Of a stretch of DNA of 41,829 nucleotides, positions 23,694 through 31,787 are shown piece after piece. A program made the translations under genes and the position numbers. Location: positions 1 through 41,829 of the forward strand of contig CAZDCF010000011.1 of assembly GCA_964503895.1 (NCBI GenBank), read 5' to 3'. The notes beneath the pieces are model-generated. The model saw nothing but the letters and a program-made list of their open reading frames with translations. It was not told where the DNA came from and searched no databases. Source of the stretch: Nitronereus sp964503895. GTDB taxonomy: Bacteria; Nitrospirota; Nitrospiria; Nitrospirales; UBA8639. Position 1 is the first letter of the stretch. Each line of letters begins with the position of its first letter.

Positions 23694-24803
23694 TTACTCG
23701 ATCACAAGAGAATTTTCATTTGGAGACAACGAAGCACTCAATCCGGCTCCGTTCCAGGGTTGTAACCTTGGGCAACAGTAGGCAAACCCACCTTTCACGG
23801 GGTCATGGTTCATAAGAAGCGGAGTGTCTAAATCCAAGTAATCAATTTCACCCATTCCAAGCACAATGCTAAAAGAACAGCCCATAGCTATTCGTGTTTC
23901 CACCATGCCGCCAATCATAAGCTTTAGACCTGCTGTTCTGGTTAAGGTAAAAATGTCTAGGGTCTCTAAGACTCCGCTTTTTGTTATTTTTAAATTAATA
24001 TAGTCGGCGGCCTTCTTTTGAATAACGTATTGGGCATCAGCCACCGTGCAGACGGTTTCATCCGCCGCAATGGGAATTTGAAATGTCCGGCGTAGCCAGG
24101 CTGCTCCTTCGAGATCATCTCTTGGTAAGGGTTGCTCAAGGATTTCAATCTTTGCTTTAATTTTTTTTACACCTTTAATAAACCCTTCTGCGGTATTTCG
24201 ATCAAAGCCTTGATTTGGATCGACCAAATACGTTACCTCGGGAAACTGTTTATGAATCTCTTCAATACGGCGAATATCTTCGTCTACATCATGGCCGACC
24301 TTCATTTTAAACAAGCGAAAGCCTTTTGCGTGCCATTCCCGTACTAGGGCGAGCGTTCGCTCACAATTGCAAATTGGAATTGTGATATCGGTTTCCCGTT
24401 CTCGTACGTCCGCGCCACCCCATAAGGCCCAAAGAGGAATATTTTCGGAACGGCACAAGGCGTCGAGCAAGGCTGTTTCAATACCGCATCGTGTTGCAGG
24501 GAAGTTGGGGACTTGTTCTTGAAATTGTTGAGCAGCTTTTCTGTAGTTGGTTGCCGGGGTACCCAGGAGAGGGGTGGCAAGTGATTCAGCGGTTTTTAAA
24601 CTGTCGGAGACTGTTTCGCCAGTTAAATCGGTAAATGGCGCGATTTCGCCAAATCCGATAGAGCCATCCCGAAGAGTAACTTGGATAAAAATATTTTGTG
24701 CTGTGGTTAATTGGCCAGTTGCCACTACGAACGGGTCAGTGATGGGAATATTTAGAGTCCAGATTTGAATCTTGGTGATGGTTGTTTGGTTGGCTTGGGT
24801 CAT
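23694..24803 (-). CDS. Enolase-superfamily enzyme, probable dipeptide epimerase
   Basis: 369 residues of the muconate lactonising subgroup. The acid-base Lys pair is Lys166 and Lys168 (KMKVG), metal ligands are Asp195, Glu223 and Asp248 and the second catalytic Lys is in NLKITKSG. A DLDTPLLM stretch near the end gives the DxD substrate motif seen in L-Ala-D/L-Glu epimerases. Such enzymes act in murein peptide recycling; o-succinylbenzoate synthase is the main alternative but lacks the DxD motif. Start at ATG 24803 is taken, just after the stop of the molybdoenzyme gene (24818). No peptidoglycan recycling genes are beside it. Confidence 0.85.
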   Translation of the reverse strand: MTQANQTTITKIQIWTLNIPITDPFVVATGQLTTAQNIFIQVTLRDGSIGFGEIAPFTDLTGETVSDSLKTAESLATPLLGTPATNYRKAAQQFQEQVPNFPATRCGIETALLDALCRSENIPLWALWGGADVRERETDITIPICNCERTLALVREWHAKGFRLFKMKVGHDVDEDIRRIEEIHKQFPEVTYLVDPNQGFDRNTAEGFIKGVKKIKAKIEILEQPLPRDDLEGAAWLRRTFQIPIAADETVCTVADAQYVIQKKAADYINLKITKSGVLETLDIFTLTRTAGLKLMIGGMVETRIAMGCSFSIVLGMGEIDYLDLDTPLLMNHDPVKGGFAYCCPRLQPWNGAGLSASLSPNENSLVIE

Positions 24804-24817
24804 GAATTTGCCAGTGA

Positions 24818-25465
24818 TCAACCATGTCGATCGTTTTCCCATGGCAAAGCTGTATTAGAATAGCCACGCACTTCCCAGAAGCCTTTTTGGTCTTGCTCGG
24901 CAAAGGTAATCTTTCGTATCCACTTCGCACCCTTCCACGCATAACGTTTGGGAATGATCATCCGGACTGGACCACCATGATCTCTAGAGAGTGGTCGATG
25001 ATTCCAGGTGTGTACGAGAAACACGTCATCATCATTGCAGGCGGATAAAGGAAGGTTGGTGGTATACTCGTCGTATGATTCAAACAATACAAATTTAACA
25101 TCAGGTTTAGGCTGCACGATGCTGAGTAAATGTCGAAAACTTACACCCACCCATTCCATATCAAATTGACTCCAAGAGGTTACGCAATGAAAGTTGGAGG
25201 TAAAGTGTTCTTGGGGTTGAGCTTGGTATTCGTCCCAATTCCAGGTAAGTGGATGATTCACCAGACCATCAACTGTAAGTTGCCAGTCTTCAAGTTTCAC
25301 TTCAGGTTTTTGCCCTAAATCCAATACAGGCCAATTATTGACAATATGCTGCCCAGGTGGAAGTCGAGGGTCATCCGAATATTCATCAACCTCACGGCAT
25401 CCAAACTCTCGTCGATGCGTCATCATTTTCTGTTTCGCTTGGATAGTTTTTTCATTGTATTCCAT
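24818..25465 (-). CDS. Sulfite-oxidase-type molybdopterin oxidoreductase (YedY-like, cytosolic)
   Basis: 215 residues with the sulfite oxidase Moco domain. The molybdenum-ligating Cys is Cys94 in FHCVTSWS, and the later KGAKWIRKITF segment is conserved. Unlike MsrP/YedY it has no Tat or other signal peptide, so it appears cytosolic, and the C-terminal dimerisation domain of sulfite oxidase is absent. The ATG at 25465 has GGAGG 6 bases upstream. Molybdenum for the site would come through modABC in this window. The substrate is unknown. The gene lies between glutathione peroxidase and the epimerase. Confidence 0.88.
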   Translation of the reverse strand: MEYNEKTIQAKQKMMTHRREFGCREVDEYSDDPRLPPGQHIVNNWPVLDLGQKPEVKLEDWQLTVDGLVNHPLTWNWDEYQAQPQEHFTSNFHCVTSWSQFDMEWVGVSFRHLLSIVQPKPDVKFVLFESYDEYTTNLPLSACNDDDVFLVHTWNHRPLSRDHGGPVRMIIPKRYAWKGAKWIRKITFAEQDQKGFWEVRGYSNTALPWENDRHG

Positions 25466-25485
25466 GATTCTGACCTCCGTTGAAA

Positions 25486-26103
25486 CTATCCTTTAGCTAA
25501 TGCCTGCTCAATACCCGTCACTATTTGTTTAGATAAAGGTTTGAGCCCAGGCCTATATCTAGCAATGATATTTCCTTGTCGATTCACTAAAAACTTTTGA
25601 AAATTCCATTCAATGTCTCCAGGAAACGGGCTGCTCGTGGTGAGGTATTGATACAAGGGATGAGTGTCGCTGCCTTTCACGCTAATTTTGCTAAACAGCG
25701 GAAAGTCCAAGGCGTACTTAGTATAGCAAAATGATTTGATCTCTTTGTCGGTACCCGGTTCCTGCTCACCGAAGTTGTTGGCTGGGAACGCCAAAATTTC
25801 TAATCCCTGTTTCTGGTATTGTTCATATAGGGTTTGAAGCCCTTCGTACTGAGGTGTGTTCCCGCAAAAACTAGCGGTGTTCACGAGTAACAAAACCTTT
25901 CCTTGAAAATGCTTGAGGTTTACTGGTTGTCCATCGATGTCAGCGAGTGTGAACTGGTAAATTGGCGCCTCCACCTTACTGTTTATATTTGTGGCTTTAG
26001 ATGGTGGGGAGTCAAAAGAATAGCCCTGTTTGCAACTCAGGGTCAGCCCCAAAAAAATAAGAACCCCGAGTCCGAGTGCCAAATTATGGGATGAGATCTG
26101 CAT
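25486..26103 (-). CDS. Glutathione peroxidase lipoprotein
   Basis: 205 residues. An N-terminal lipobox at LSC24 follows a hydrophobic stretch, so it is exported and lipid anchored, which is uncommon for this family. The peroxidatic residue is Cys80 in NTASFCGNTPQY (not selenocysteine), with the conserved FPANNFGEQEPG and WNFQKFLV motifs that complete the active site. It reduces peroxides, probably with a thioredoxin-type or periplasmic thiol donor rather than glutathione. AAAGGAG lies upstream of the ATG. It is the first gene of a minus-strand group with the molybdoenzyme and epimerase. Confidence 0.92.
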   Translation of the reverse strand: MQISSHNLALGLGVLIFLGLTLSCKQGYSFDSPPSKATNINSKVEAPIYQFTLADIDGQPVNLKHFQGKVLLLVNTASFCGNTPQYEGLQTLYEQYQKQGLEILAFPANNFGEQEPGTDKEIKSFCYTKYALDFPLFSKISVKGSDTHPLYQYLTTSSPFPGDIEWNFQKFLVNRQGNIIARYRPGLKPLSKQIVTGIEQALAKG

Positions 26104-26467
26104 AAGAGGACTCCTTTTTGCGTGTGAGATTTTTATGAGAGGGTCTTGCGTATAAGGCTTTCAATGATATGGGTGTCGAGAACTTGGTTTTATCAATATT
26201 CTACTAATAATGGGGCCGAACGTATAGGTTAAAGTAACAGAACGCCCCTACACAAGAAAGGTGTGAAGCCAGTTCGTGTGTATGGTTCAGGATTTAAGGG
26301 CCATTCCGAATGGGAAGGTCCACGATGCTATGGTACAAATTTTTTCAGATTTATAAAAACCTTAGGCTTAGTATGTGACAGGTCTCTCATCGAAATTCCA
26401 TCTGAGAAAACTTGCATAAGTCGCTATAATAGGGATAAGGGTCGAAACAACAATCTTCTGGAGCGCG
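26104..26467. other. Divergent intergenic region between glutathione peroxidase and copper ATPase
   Basis: No convincing gene is seen in these 364 bases. It must hold promoters for both divergent genes. TATAAT at 26425-26430 is a plausible -10 for the ATPase gene, but no good -35 lies at 16-18 bases. A MerR-type copper operator with its usual 19-20-base spacing was looked for and not found with confidence. GGAG at 26459-26462 is the ATPase ribosome site. Confidence 0.4.
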
Positions 26468-28951
26468 ATGGAATCCGAAAACTCAAAATCTAAATCTGGG
26501 CGTCGTGAACTTATGATGGCGACAGTTGCCAGGGTCATGGACCCGGTGTGTGGAATGATGGTCGACCCACTTTCTGCTGCTGGTGAATTCGAGTATAGAG
26601 GGAAGACATATTATTTCTGCAATCCTCGTTGTGAGGAGAGGTTCCGTCGTGACCCAGAAGGGTATCTTAGTGGAAAATATAAGCAGTCCATGGAAGCAGG
26701 CCCAGTCAGACCGGGATCAAAATATATTTGTCCGATGTGTCCGGAAGTGGAATCCCACACGCTAATTTCCTGCCCCTCCTGTGGAATGGCTCTTGAGCCA
26801 GCATCAGTCTCTGTGCCAGCAACGAGGACAGAGTATATCTGTTCCGTGCATCCCAGAATGGTTCAGGATCATGCTGGTAATTGTCCTAAGTGCGACATGG
26901 TGCTGGAACCACGAACTGTGACTTTGGAGGAATCTAATCCCGAACTTGAAGATATGAGCCGCCGATTTTGGATCGGACTGGTCTTAGCCTTGCCTGTGTT
27001 TGTGCTGGCCATGTCAGACATGATTCCCGGCCAACCATTAAAAAACATTCTGTCCCCAAGAGCTGCTAATTGGTTGCAATTAGTTCTTGCCACACCTGTG
27101 GTGGCTTGGGTTGGGATGTTGTTTTTTCAACGGGGGTGGGCGTCAGTCGTCAATCGAAATCTCAATATGTTTACCCTCATTGCTATGGGAACGGGAACTG
27201 CCTATGCCTATAGTGTGGTGGCGACGATTTTGCCTGGGGTGTTCCCCGAATCTTTCCATTCGATGGATAGGGGAGTGCCTGTGTATTTCGAAGCGGCTGT
27301 GATCATTGTCGTATTGGTCGCACTTGGCCAAGTTCTAGAAATTCGAGCTCGGAGCCAGACCACCAGTGCCCTCAAGTCATTATTAGGTTTAGCTCCAAGA
27401 AGTGCGAGGATTGTATGGAGCAATAGGAAAGAAGAAGATATCTTGGTTGAGAAAGTTGCAGTGGGTGATTGGTTGCGCATTCGGCCTGGTGAAAAAGTTC
27501 CAGTCGATGGGGAAGTATTGGAAGGGAACACATCTATTGATGAATCGATGATCACGGGGGAACCAGTTCCCGTTGAAAAGCGGATAGGCAGTTGGGTGAC
27601 TGGGGGGACGATTAACAACACAGGCACCGTGCTCATGGAAGCCAAGCGCGTCGGGCAAGAGACGATGTTGGCGCGTATTGTTCAGATGGTGAGTGAGGCT
27701 CAGCGAAGTCGGGCGCCAATCCAGCGAATAGTTGATGTTGTGGCTGGGTTTTTCGTGCCAATCGTGGTGTTTGTTGCTGTGGCAGCTTTCGTGGTATGGG
27801 CATCTATTGGCCCTGAACCCCGGTTGGCTTATGCCTTGGTCAATGCTGTGGCTGTGCTGATCATTGCCTGTCCCTGTGCGTTAGGTTTAGCGACTCCCAT
27901 GTCGATAATGGTAGGGACAGGTCGAGGGGCCACGGCAGGTGTACTCATTAAAAGTGCGGAGACCTTAGAACGTTTAGAAAAGGTTGATACCTTAGTTGTA
28001 GATAAAACAGGGACATTAACCGAAGGCAAGCCCATGCTTCGTTCAATTGTGCCAACCCCGGAATTTAGTGAATCCTCGGTGCTTCAATTAGCTGCCAGTG
28101 TAGAGTGCATCAGTGAACATCCCTTGGCCTCAGCTATTGTCAGTGGCGCAAAGGGAAAGGGTCTTATTCTGAGCGAGGTTGAAGAATTTCGATCACAGAC
28201 TGGTGAGGGGATTGAAGGAAAAGTCAATGGAAAAACTGTAGCCATTGGCAATCGATTTTTTCTCGAACGAGATATAGGTGTTCCTTCAAAAGAATTGGTG
28301 GAACTGAATCAGCAAAGTGAAGCCTTGCGTAATAAAGGACAAACCGTAGTGTTTGTGGCAGTTGATGGGAAACCGGCAGGAGTTATTGGAGTAGTTGATT
28401 CCATCAAACCAACTACCAAAGAAGCCGTTCAAACCTTGAAAAGGGCTGGCCTTAAGATTGTCATGGTAACTGGTGACAATTGGCAGACTGCCAAAGTTGT
28501 GGGCCGGCAATTAGAGTTGAAAGATATTCAGGCTGAGGTTCTTCCCGAACATAAACATCAAGTCGTGAAGCAATTCCAAAAAAATGGTCATGTCGTTGCC
28601 ATGATCGGTGATGGCATCAATGATGCCGCAGCCCTAGCCGAAGCTGATGTTGGAATCGCCATGGGAACGGGCACAGATGTGGCTATCGAAAGTGCAGGTA
28701 TCACCATAGTCAAAGGGGATCTTCGGGGTGTGGTCCGTGCTAGAAATCTTAGCCGAGCAACTATGAATAACATTCGTCAAAATCTCTTCTTTGCCTTTTT
28801 TTATAATATGCTCGGTGTTCCGGTTGCCGCCGGAATTCTCTATCCCTTCTTTGGTATCCTGCTTAGCCCCATCATCGCTAGTGTTGCCATGACTTTCAGC
28901 TCGGTGTCAGTTATCATGAACGCTCTACGCTTAAGAAGAGCAAATCTTTAA
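26468..28951 (+). CDS. copA: Copper-transporting P1B-type ATPase with YHS and HMBD domains
   Basis: 827 residues. Domains in order: YHS metal-binding domain (about 23-70, DPVCGMMVDP), two HMBD-type zinc-finger-like repeats (about 86-112 and 121-150), then the P-type ATPase. The metal-path motif CPC is at 468-470, the phosphorylated Asp is Asp512 in DKTGT, and GDGINDAAAL is the hinge. It exports Cu(I) (or Ag) across the inner membrane. The YHS plus HMBD layout is the CopB/YHS-type variant rather than the classical CxxC heavy-metal-associated type. GGAG lies 4-5 bases upstream of ATG 26468. Symbol by similarity. Confidence 0.9.
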   Translation: MESENSKSKSGRRELMMATVARVMDPVCGMMVDPLSAAGEFEYRGKTYYFCNPRCEERFRRDPEGYLSGKYKQSMEAGPVRPGSKYICPMCPEVESHTLISCPSCGMALEPASVSVPATRTEYICSVHPRMVQDHAGNCPKCDMVLEPRTVTLEESNPELEDMSRRFWIGLVLALPVFVLAMSDMIPGQPLKNILSPRAANWLQLVLATPVVAWVGMLFFQRGWASVVNRNLNMFTLIAMGTGTAYAYSVVATILPGVFPESFHSMDRGVPVYFEAAVIIVVLVALGQVLEIRARSQTTSALKSLLGLAPRSARIVWSNRKEEDILVEKVAVGDWLRIRPGEKVPVDGEVLEGNTSIDESMITGEPVPVEKRIGSWVTGGTINNTGTVLMEAKRVGQETMLARIVQMVSEAQRSRAPIQRIVDVVAGFFVPIVVFVAVAAFVVWASIGPEPRLAYALVNAVAVLIIACPCALGLATPMSIMVGTGRGATAGVLIKSAETLERLEKVDTLVVDKTGTLTEGKPMLRSIVPTPEFSESSVLQLAASVECISEHPLASAIVSGAKGKGLILSEVEEFRSQTGEGIEGKVNGKTVAIGNRFFLERDIGVPSKELVELNQQSEALRNKGQTVVFVAVDGKPAGVIGVVDSIKPTTKEAVQTLKRAGLKIVMVTGDNWQTAKVVGRQLELKDIQAEVLPEHKHQVVKQFQKNGHVVAMIGDGINDAAALAEADVGIAMGTGTDVAIESAGITIVKGDLRGVVRARNLSRATMNNIRQNLFFAFFYNMLGVPVAAGILYPFFGILLSPIIASVAMTFSSVSVIMNALRLRRANL

Positions 28952-29016
28952 CTTCTAAAGCAATTGCTAGAATTAAAATAGATAGACAATTGGCAGCTGG
29001 AGTTAGTGACCTTCCC

Positions 29017-29046
29017 TTGACAAAAGGTTTGTACCTTCCCTAGAGT
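29017..29046 (+). promoter_or_regulatory. Sigma-70-like promoter for the cobalamin operon leader
   Basis: TTGACA (29017-29022), an 18-base spacer and TAGAGT (29041-29046) predict a start near 29053, just ahead of the cobalamin riboswitch. The -35 lies in the first of two direct repeats of CCTTCCCT(T/A)GA, and the -10 overlaps the second. Confidence 0.55.
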
Positions 29047-29063
29047 TTCTTTTCTGACAATAG

Positions 29064-29222
29064 GAGTAGAGCACAGGTGCAGGGAAGAAGGTGTGAATCC
29101 TTCGCGGTCCCGCCGCTGTAACTGGGTACGAACCCCGCAGATGCCACTTTCGAAGACGAAATCTTTGGTGGGAAGGCGCGGGCAGTAGGCTAGATACCAG
29201 AAGCCAGAAGACCTACCTGAGC
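29064..29222 (+). promoter_or_regulatory. Cobalamin (AdoCbl) riboswitch
   Basis: The region has the class I cobalamin riboswitch core: acaggtgc, gtgtgaatcc, then cgcggtcccgccgctgtaac, and the B12 box aagccagaagacctacct at 29201-29218. Binding of coenzyme B12 is expected to shut off expression of the downstream btuF, btuC, btuD and adenosyltransferase genes. A short hairpin TTTAC/GTAAA follows at 29234-29246. No U-run terminator is evident, so the control may be translational. The exact ends are approximate. Confidence 0.9.
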
Positions 29223-29297
29223 TGGGAATTTTGCCTTTACCTGGTAAATGCAGGATTCACGACCTTCGATCCTTCGTGGGCTGGGGAACGGGTGGGG

Positions 29298-30395
29298 ATG
29301 AAGATGCGGGTGCAATCCTCAGGGTCGTCGAGGCCTTGGGGATTTTTTATTTTGAGTGGTTTAGGGCATCTTCGGATCAAATTTGGTTCCCATTACTGGA
29401 GCCAATCAGCTTGTGTTATTCTTGTATGCCTGTCTCTAACTCTGTTTATCTTTTTATCTGCCGAACCTCTTTTTGGATTTTCTGATCAACCGGGAGCTAT
29501 GAAACGTCGTCAACAAGGAATTCTCACTGGCATGCCATTTATGTCCAATGTGGCGCCTCGAACTTTTATCGACGATTCTGGTCGGAAACTTTATCTGTCT
29601 AAAACCCCAAAGCGTATAGTTTCCCTGGCTCCTAGCATTACTGAAATGCTCTTTGCCATTGGGTTAAATGATGAAATTGTAGGTGTGACGGAGTTTTGTG
29701 ATTTTCCCCCATCAGCCTTAGAAAAGCCTAAAGTTGGGCATTCCCAGCCGAATTTGGAAACCTTGGTTGCGTTGCAACCAGATCTAATTGTCTCTCCTAA
29801 ATCTTTCGTGCGAGCTGATGTGCTTACGCGGCTTGAGCAATTAAAAATTCCAACGTTTCTCCTTGAATCCAAAACAGTTGAGGACATTGTGACTCATATT
29901 CGAGTCCTTGGTCGTATCGTTGGCCGAGTGGCTGAATCCCTGAAACTCAGCGAAAAAATTCAAAAACGTGTTGCTGTACTTACCAGCCAATTAGAAGGAC
30001 GTTCTCGGCCTACGCTGTTATTTGTATTGAATGCTGATCCCCTTATTTCGGTGGGGCCGGGAAGTTATATTCATCAATTGATTGAACTGGCAGGAGCCAA
30101 AAATGCTGCAGAAAAGTCTTTGGTGCCTTATCCGCGATTTAATATTGAGGAAGTGTTACAGCAAGATCCGGAATTTTTGTTATTCCCTGCCGGTCGTTCT
30201 GAAGGCATTCCTCAGGCTGAACAAGATCGGTGGCGGCGGTGGACTTCTCTTGAGGCCGTCAAACAGAATAACCTTGTGCAAGTGCAAAGTGATTTGTTGA
30301 GCAGGCCAGGTCCTCGAGTAGCCGAAGGATTGGAGGCACTGATCAAGATACTTCATCCTGAGGTCTTACAGACTTTAGCAAACCAGCGGGAATAA
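29298..30395 (+). CDS. btuF: Cobalamin ABC transporter substrate-binding protein (BtuF family)
   Basis: 365 residues with the TroA/BtuF fold: KRIVSLAPSITEMLFAIGL at the start of the domain, then VGHSQPNLETLVALQPDLIV and a later GSYIHQLIELAG segment. A hydrophobic export segment lies at about residues 40-58, unusually far from the start. ATG 29298 is taken, ATG 29304 and GTG 29292 are alternatives; the ribosome site is only GGGG. It binds B12 in the periplasm for BtuC/BtuD. Its position directly after a B12 riboswitch decides the ligand; otherwise a siderophore-binding FecB-type could not be excluded. Confidence 0.85.
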   Translation: MKMRVQSSGSSRPWGFFILSGLGHLRIKFGSHYWSQSACVILVCLSLTLFIFLSAEPLFGFSDQPGAMKRRQQGILTGMPFMSNVAPRTFIDDSGRKLYLSKTPKRIVSLAPSITEMLFAIGLNDEIVGVTEFCDFPPSALEKPKVGHSQPNLETLVALQPDLIVSPKSFVRADVLTRLEQLKIPTFLLESKTVEDIVTHIRVLGRIVGRVAESLKLSEKIQKRVAVLTSQLEGRSRPTLLFVLNADPLISVGPGSYIHQLIELAGAKNAAEKSLVPYPRFNIEEVLQQDPEFLLFPAGRSEGIPQAEQDRWRRWTSLEAVKQNNLVQVQSDLLSRPGPRVAEGLEALIKILHPEVLQTLANQRE

Positions 30396-30418
30396 TCGTG
30401 GGCAATAGTCATTAGAAA

Positions 30419-31591
30419 ATGGCTGCTTTAACTCCTCATCCCAGAGAAACAAGTGATGTTGTCGCACCCGCTTTGCCTTCATCGGATTTCGCATCTCTTA
30501 CCTCATCTTCTGAAGGGTCTGCCACAAAGGTTGCCCCGTCGACTCAACGTGTCCTCACTCTTTCTCCGCTGAAATGGATCAGTATTTTGGGGGGACTAGG
30601 GGTGGTGTCGCTTATGACCTTTGTTCTGTGCTTAGGGTTTGGCGCGGAGAGGATTTCATTTTTTCAAGTCGTGAACATTTTAGCCCAAGGCCCGTTTTTG
30701 CAGTATGAAAACTTGGAATTTCCCCGTCACATTATTCTCTGGCAGGTCCGGGTTCCAAGAATCCTGTTGGCTTTTATGGTCGGCGGAAGTTTGGCAGCTG
30801 TGGGTGCTTCACTTCAAGCTTTGCTCCGAAACCCCTTGGCTGATCCTTTCGTGATTGGAATTTCAAGTGGCGCTGCTCTTGGAGCATCTGTGGCCATTCT
30901 ATTTGGTGTGGGGCTGTCTATTTTAACTTTATTAGTTTTACCATTTTGTGCTTTCCTTGGTGCATTACTCTCAATCCTCGTGGTCTATCGTATTGCCGTA
31001 TCGTATGGAAGTTTTTCGATTCATGCTTTGTTGTTGGGTGGCGTGGTCTTGAATGCAATTTTTTCGGCCCTTGTTTTATTCCTGACAACCTTGGCCGACC
31101 CATATAAGGCCTCAGGGATGTATGCATGGCTTATGGGTTCGTTAACTGGTCCTGATTTCCAAACCGTATTGGTACTTGCGGGGTATCTTCTCTTGGGAAT
31201 TTTTGTTTTGGTTTCGCAGGCATCGGCATTAAATCTTCTCACACTAGGGGAAGAAGCCGCGCGCTCTTTGGGTGTTGAAGTCGAACGAGTCAAGCGTGTG
31301 GTCTTTACTGCATCAGCCCTATTAACTGGGGCTGTGGTGGCCTTTAGTGGATTGATTGGCTTTGTCGGACTCATTGTTCCTCATGCGGTTCGTTTGGTGT
31401 TTGGCGCGGACCATCGATTGTTGTTGCTAGCTTCTGGAATTCTAGGAGGGATGTTCCTAATGGTTGCGGATACTGTTGCCAGAACATTATTGAGTCCAGC
31501 GGAAATTCCCGTTGGAGTAGTGACGGCATTAGTTGGTGGGCCGATTTTCTTATATCTGTTGGTTCAGCGTCGTGGGAAAATGGCCGCATGA
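30419..31591 (+). CDS. btuC: Cobalamin ABC transporter permease (FecCD family)
   Basis: 390 residues with about ten membrane segments, of the BtuC/FecCD family. Family marks include RVPRILLAFMVGGSLAAVGASLQ, NPLADPFVIGISSGAALGA, LGEEAARSLGVEVE and SGLIGFVGLIVPHAVR. A hydrophilic N-terminal stretch of about 45 residues rich in Ser, Thr and Pro precedes the first membrane segment, longer than in E. coli BtuC (cytosolic). It follows btuF by 23 bp and is followed, after a 196-bp gap holding repeat element C, by btuD. Confidence 0.9.
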   Translation: MAALTPHPRETSDVVAPALPSSDFASLTSSSEGSATKVAPSTQRVLTLSPLKWISILGGLGVVSLMTFVLCLGFGAERISFFQVVNILAQGPFLQYENLEFPRHIILWQVRVPRILLAFMVGGSLAAVGASLQALLRNPLADPFVIGISSGAALGASVAILFGVGLSILTLLVLPFCAFLGALLSILVVYRIAVSYGSFSIHALLLGGVVLNAIFSALVLFLTTLADPYKASGMYAWLMGSLTGPDFQTVLVLAGYLLLGIFVLVSQASALNLLTLGEEAARSLGVEVERVKRVVFTASALLTGAVVAFSGLIGFVGLIVPHAVRLVFGADHRLLLLASGILGGMFLMVADTVARTLLSPAEIPVGVVTALVGGPIFLYLLVQRRGKMAA

Positions 31592-31597
31592 TGCGCC

Positions 31598-31710
31598 TAT
31601 GGAAAAATTTTGCTAGTTCTGTTCTTGGTTCGTTATCGTGCTTGCGTACCTGGCGTACGTGTCGCGCGACGATGTTTCTACAGCTTTGCTGGATGGGTCT
31701 TTTTGAGCAG
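31598..31710. repeat. Inverted-repeat element, copy C
   Basis: A 113-bp noncoding stretch whose right end (GCTTTGCTGGATGGgTCTTTTTGAGCAG) resembles copies A and B, and whose left end TATGGAAAAATTTTGCTAG aligns with theirs, though the arms are diverged. It lies between btuC and btuD, inside the cobalamin operon. An internal CGTAC..GGCGTAC is present. Part of the family at 1935 and 12954. Confidence 0.55.
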
Positions 31711-31787
31711 ATAATTCTGCTTCGAACGCCACATATTTTTGAAAATCCTTGACGATTTTAAATATTTTTCTATCAATTCAAGGACGT

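Noticed and set aside
24132..24347. 71-codon plus-strand frame
   Set aside because: Entirely antisense to the epimerase, which has all its catalytic residues.
26104..26467. CueR-type copper operator ahead of the ATPase
   Set aside because: No inverted repeat with the usual 19-20-base -35/-10 spacing could be identified.
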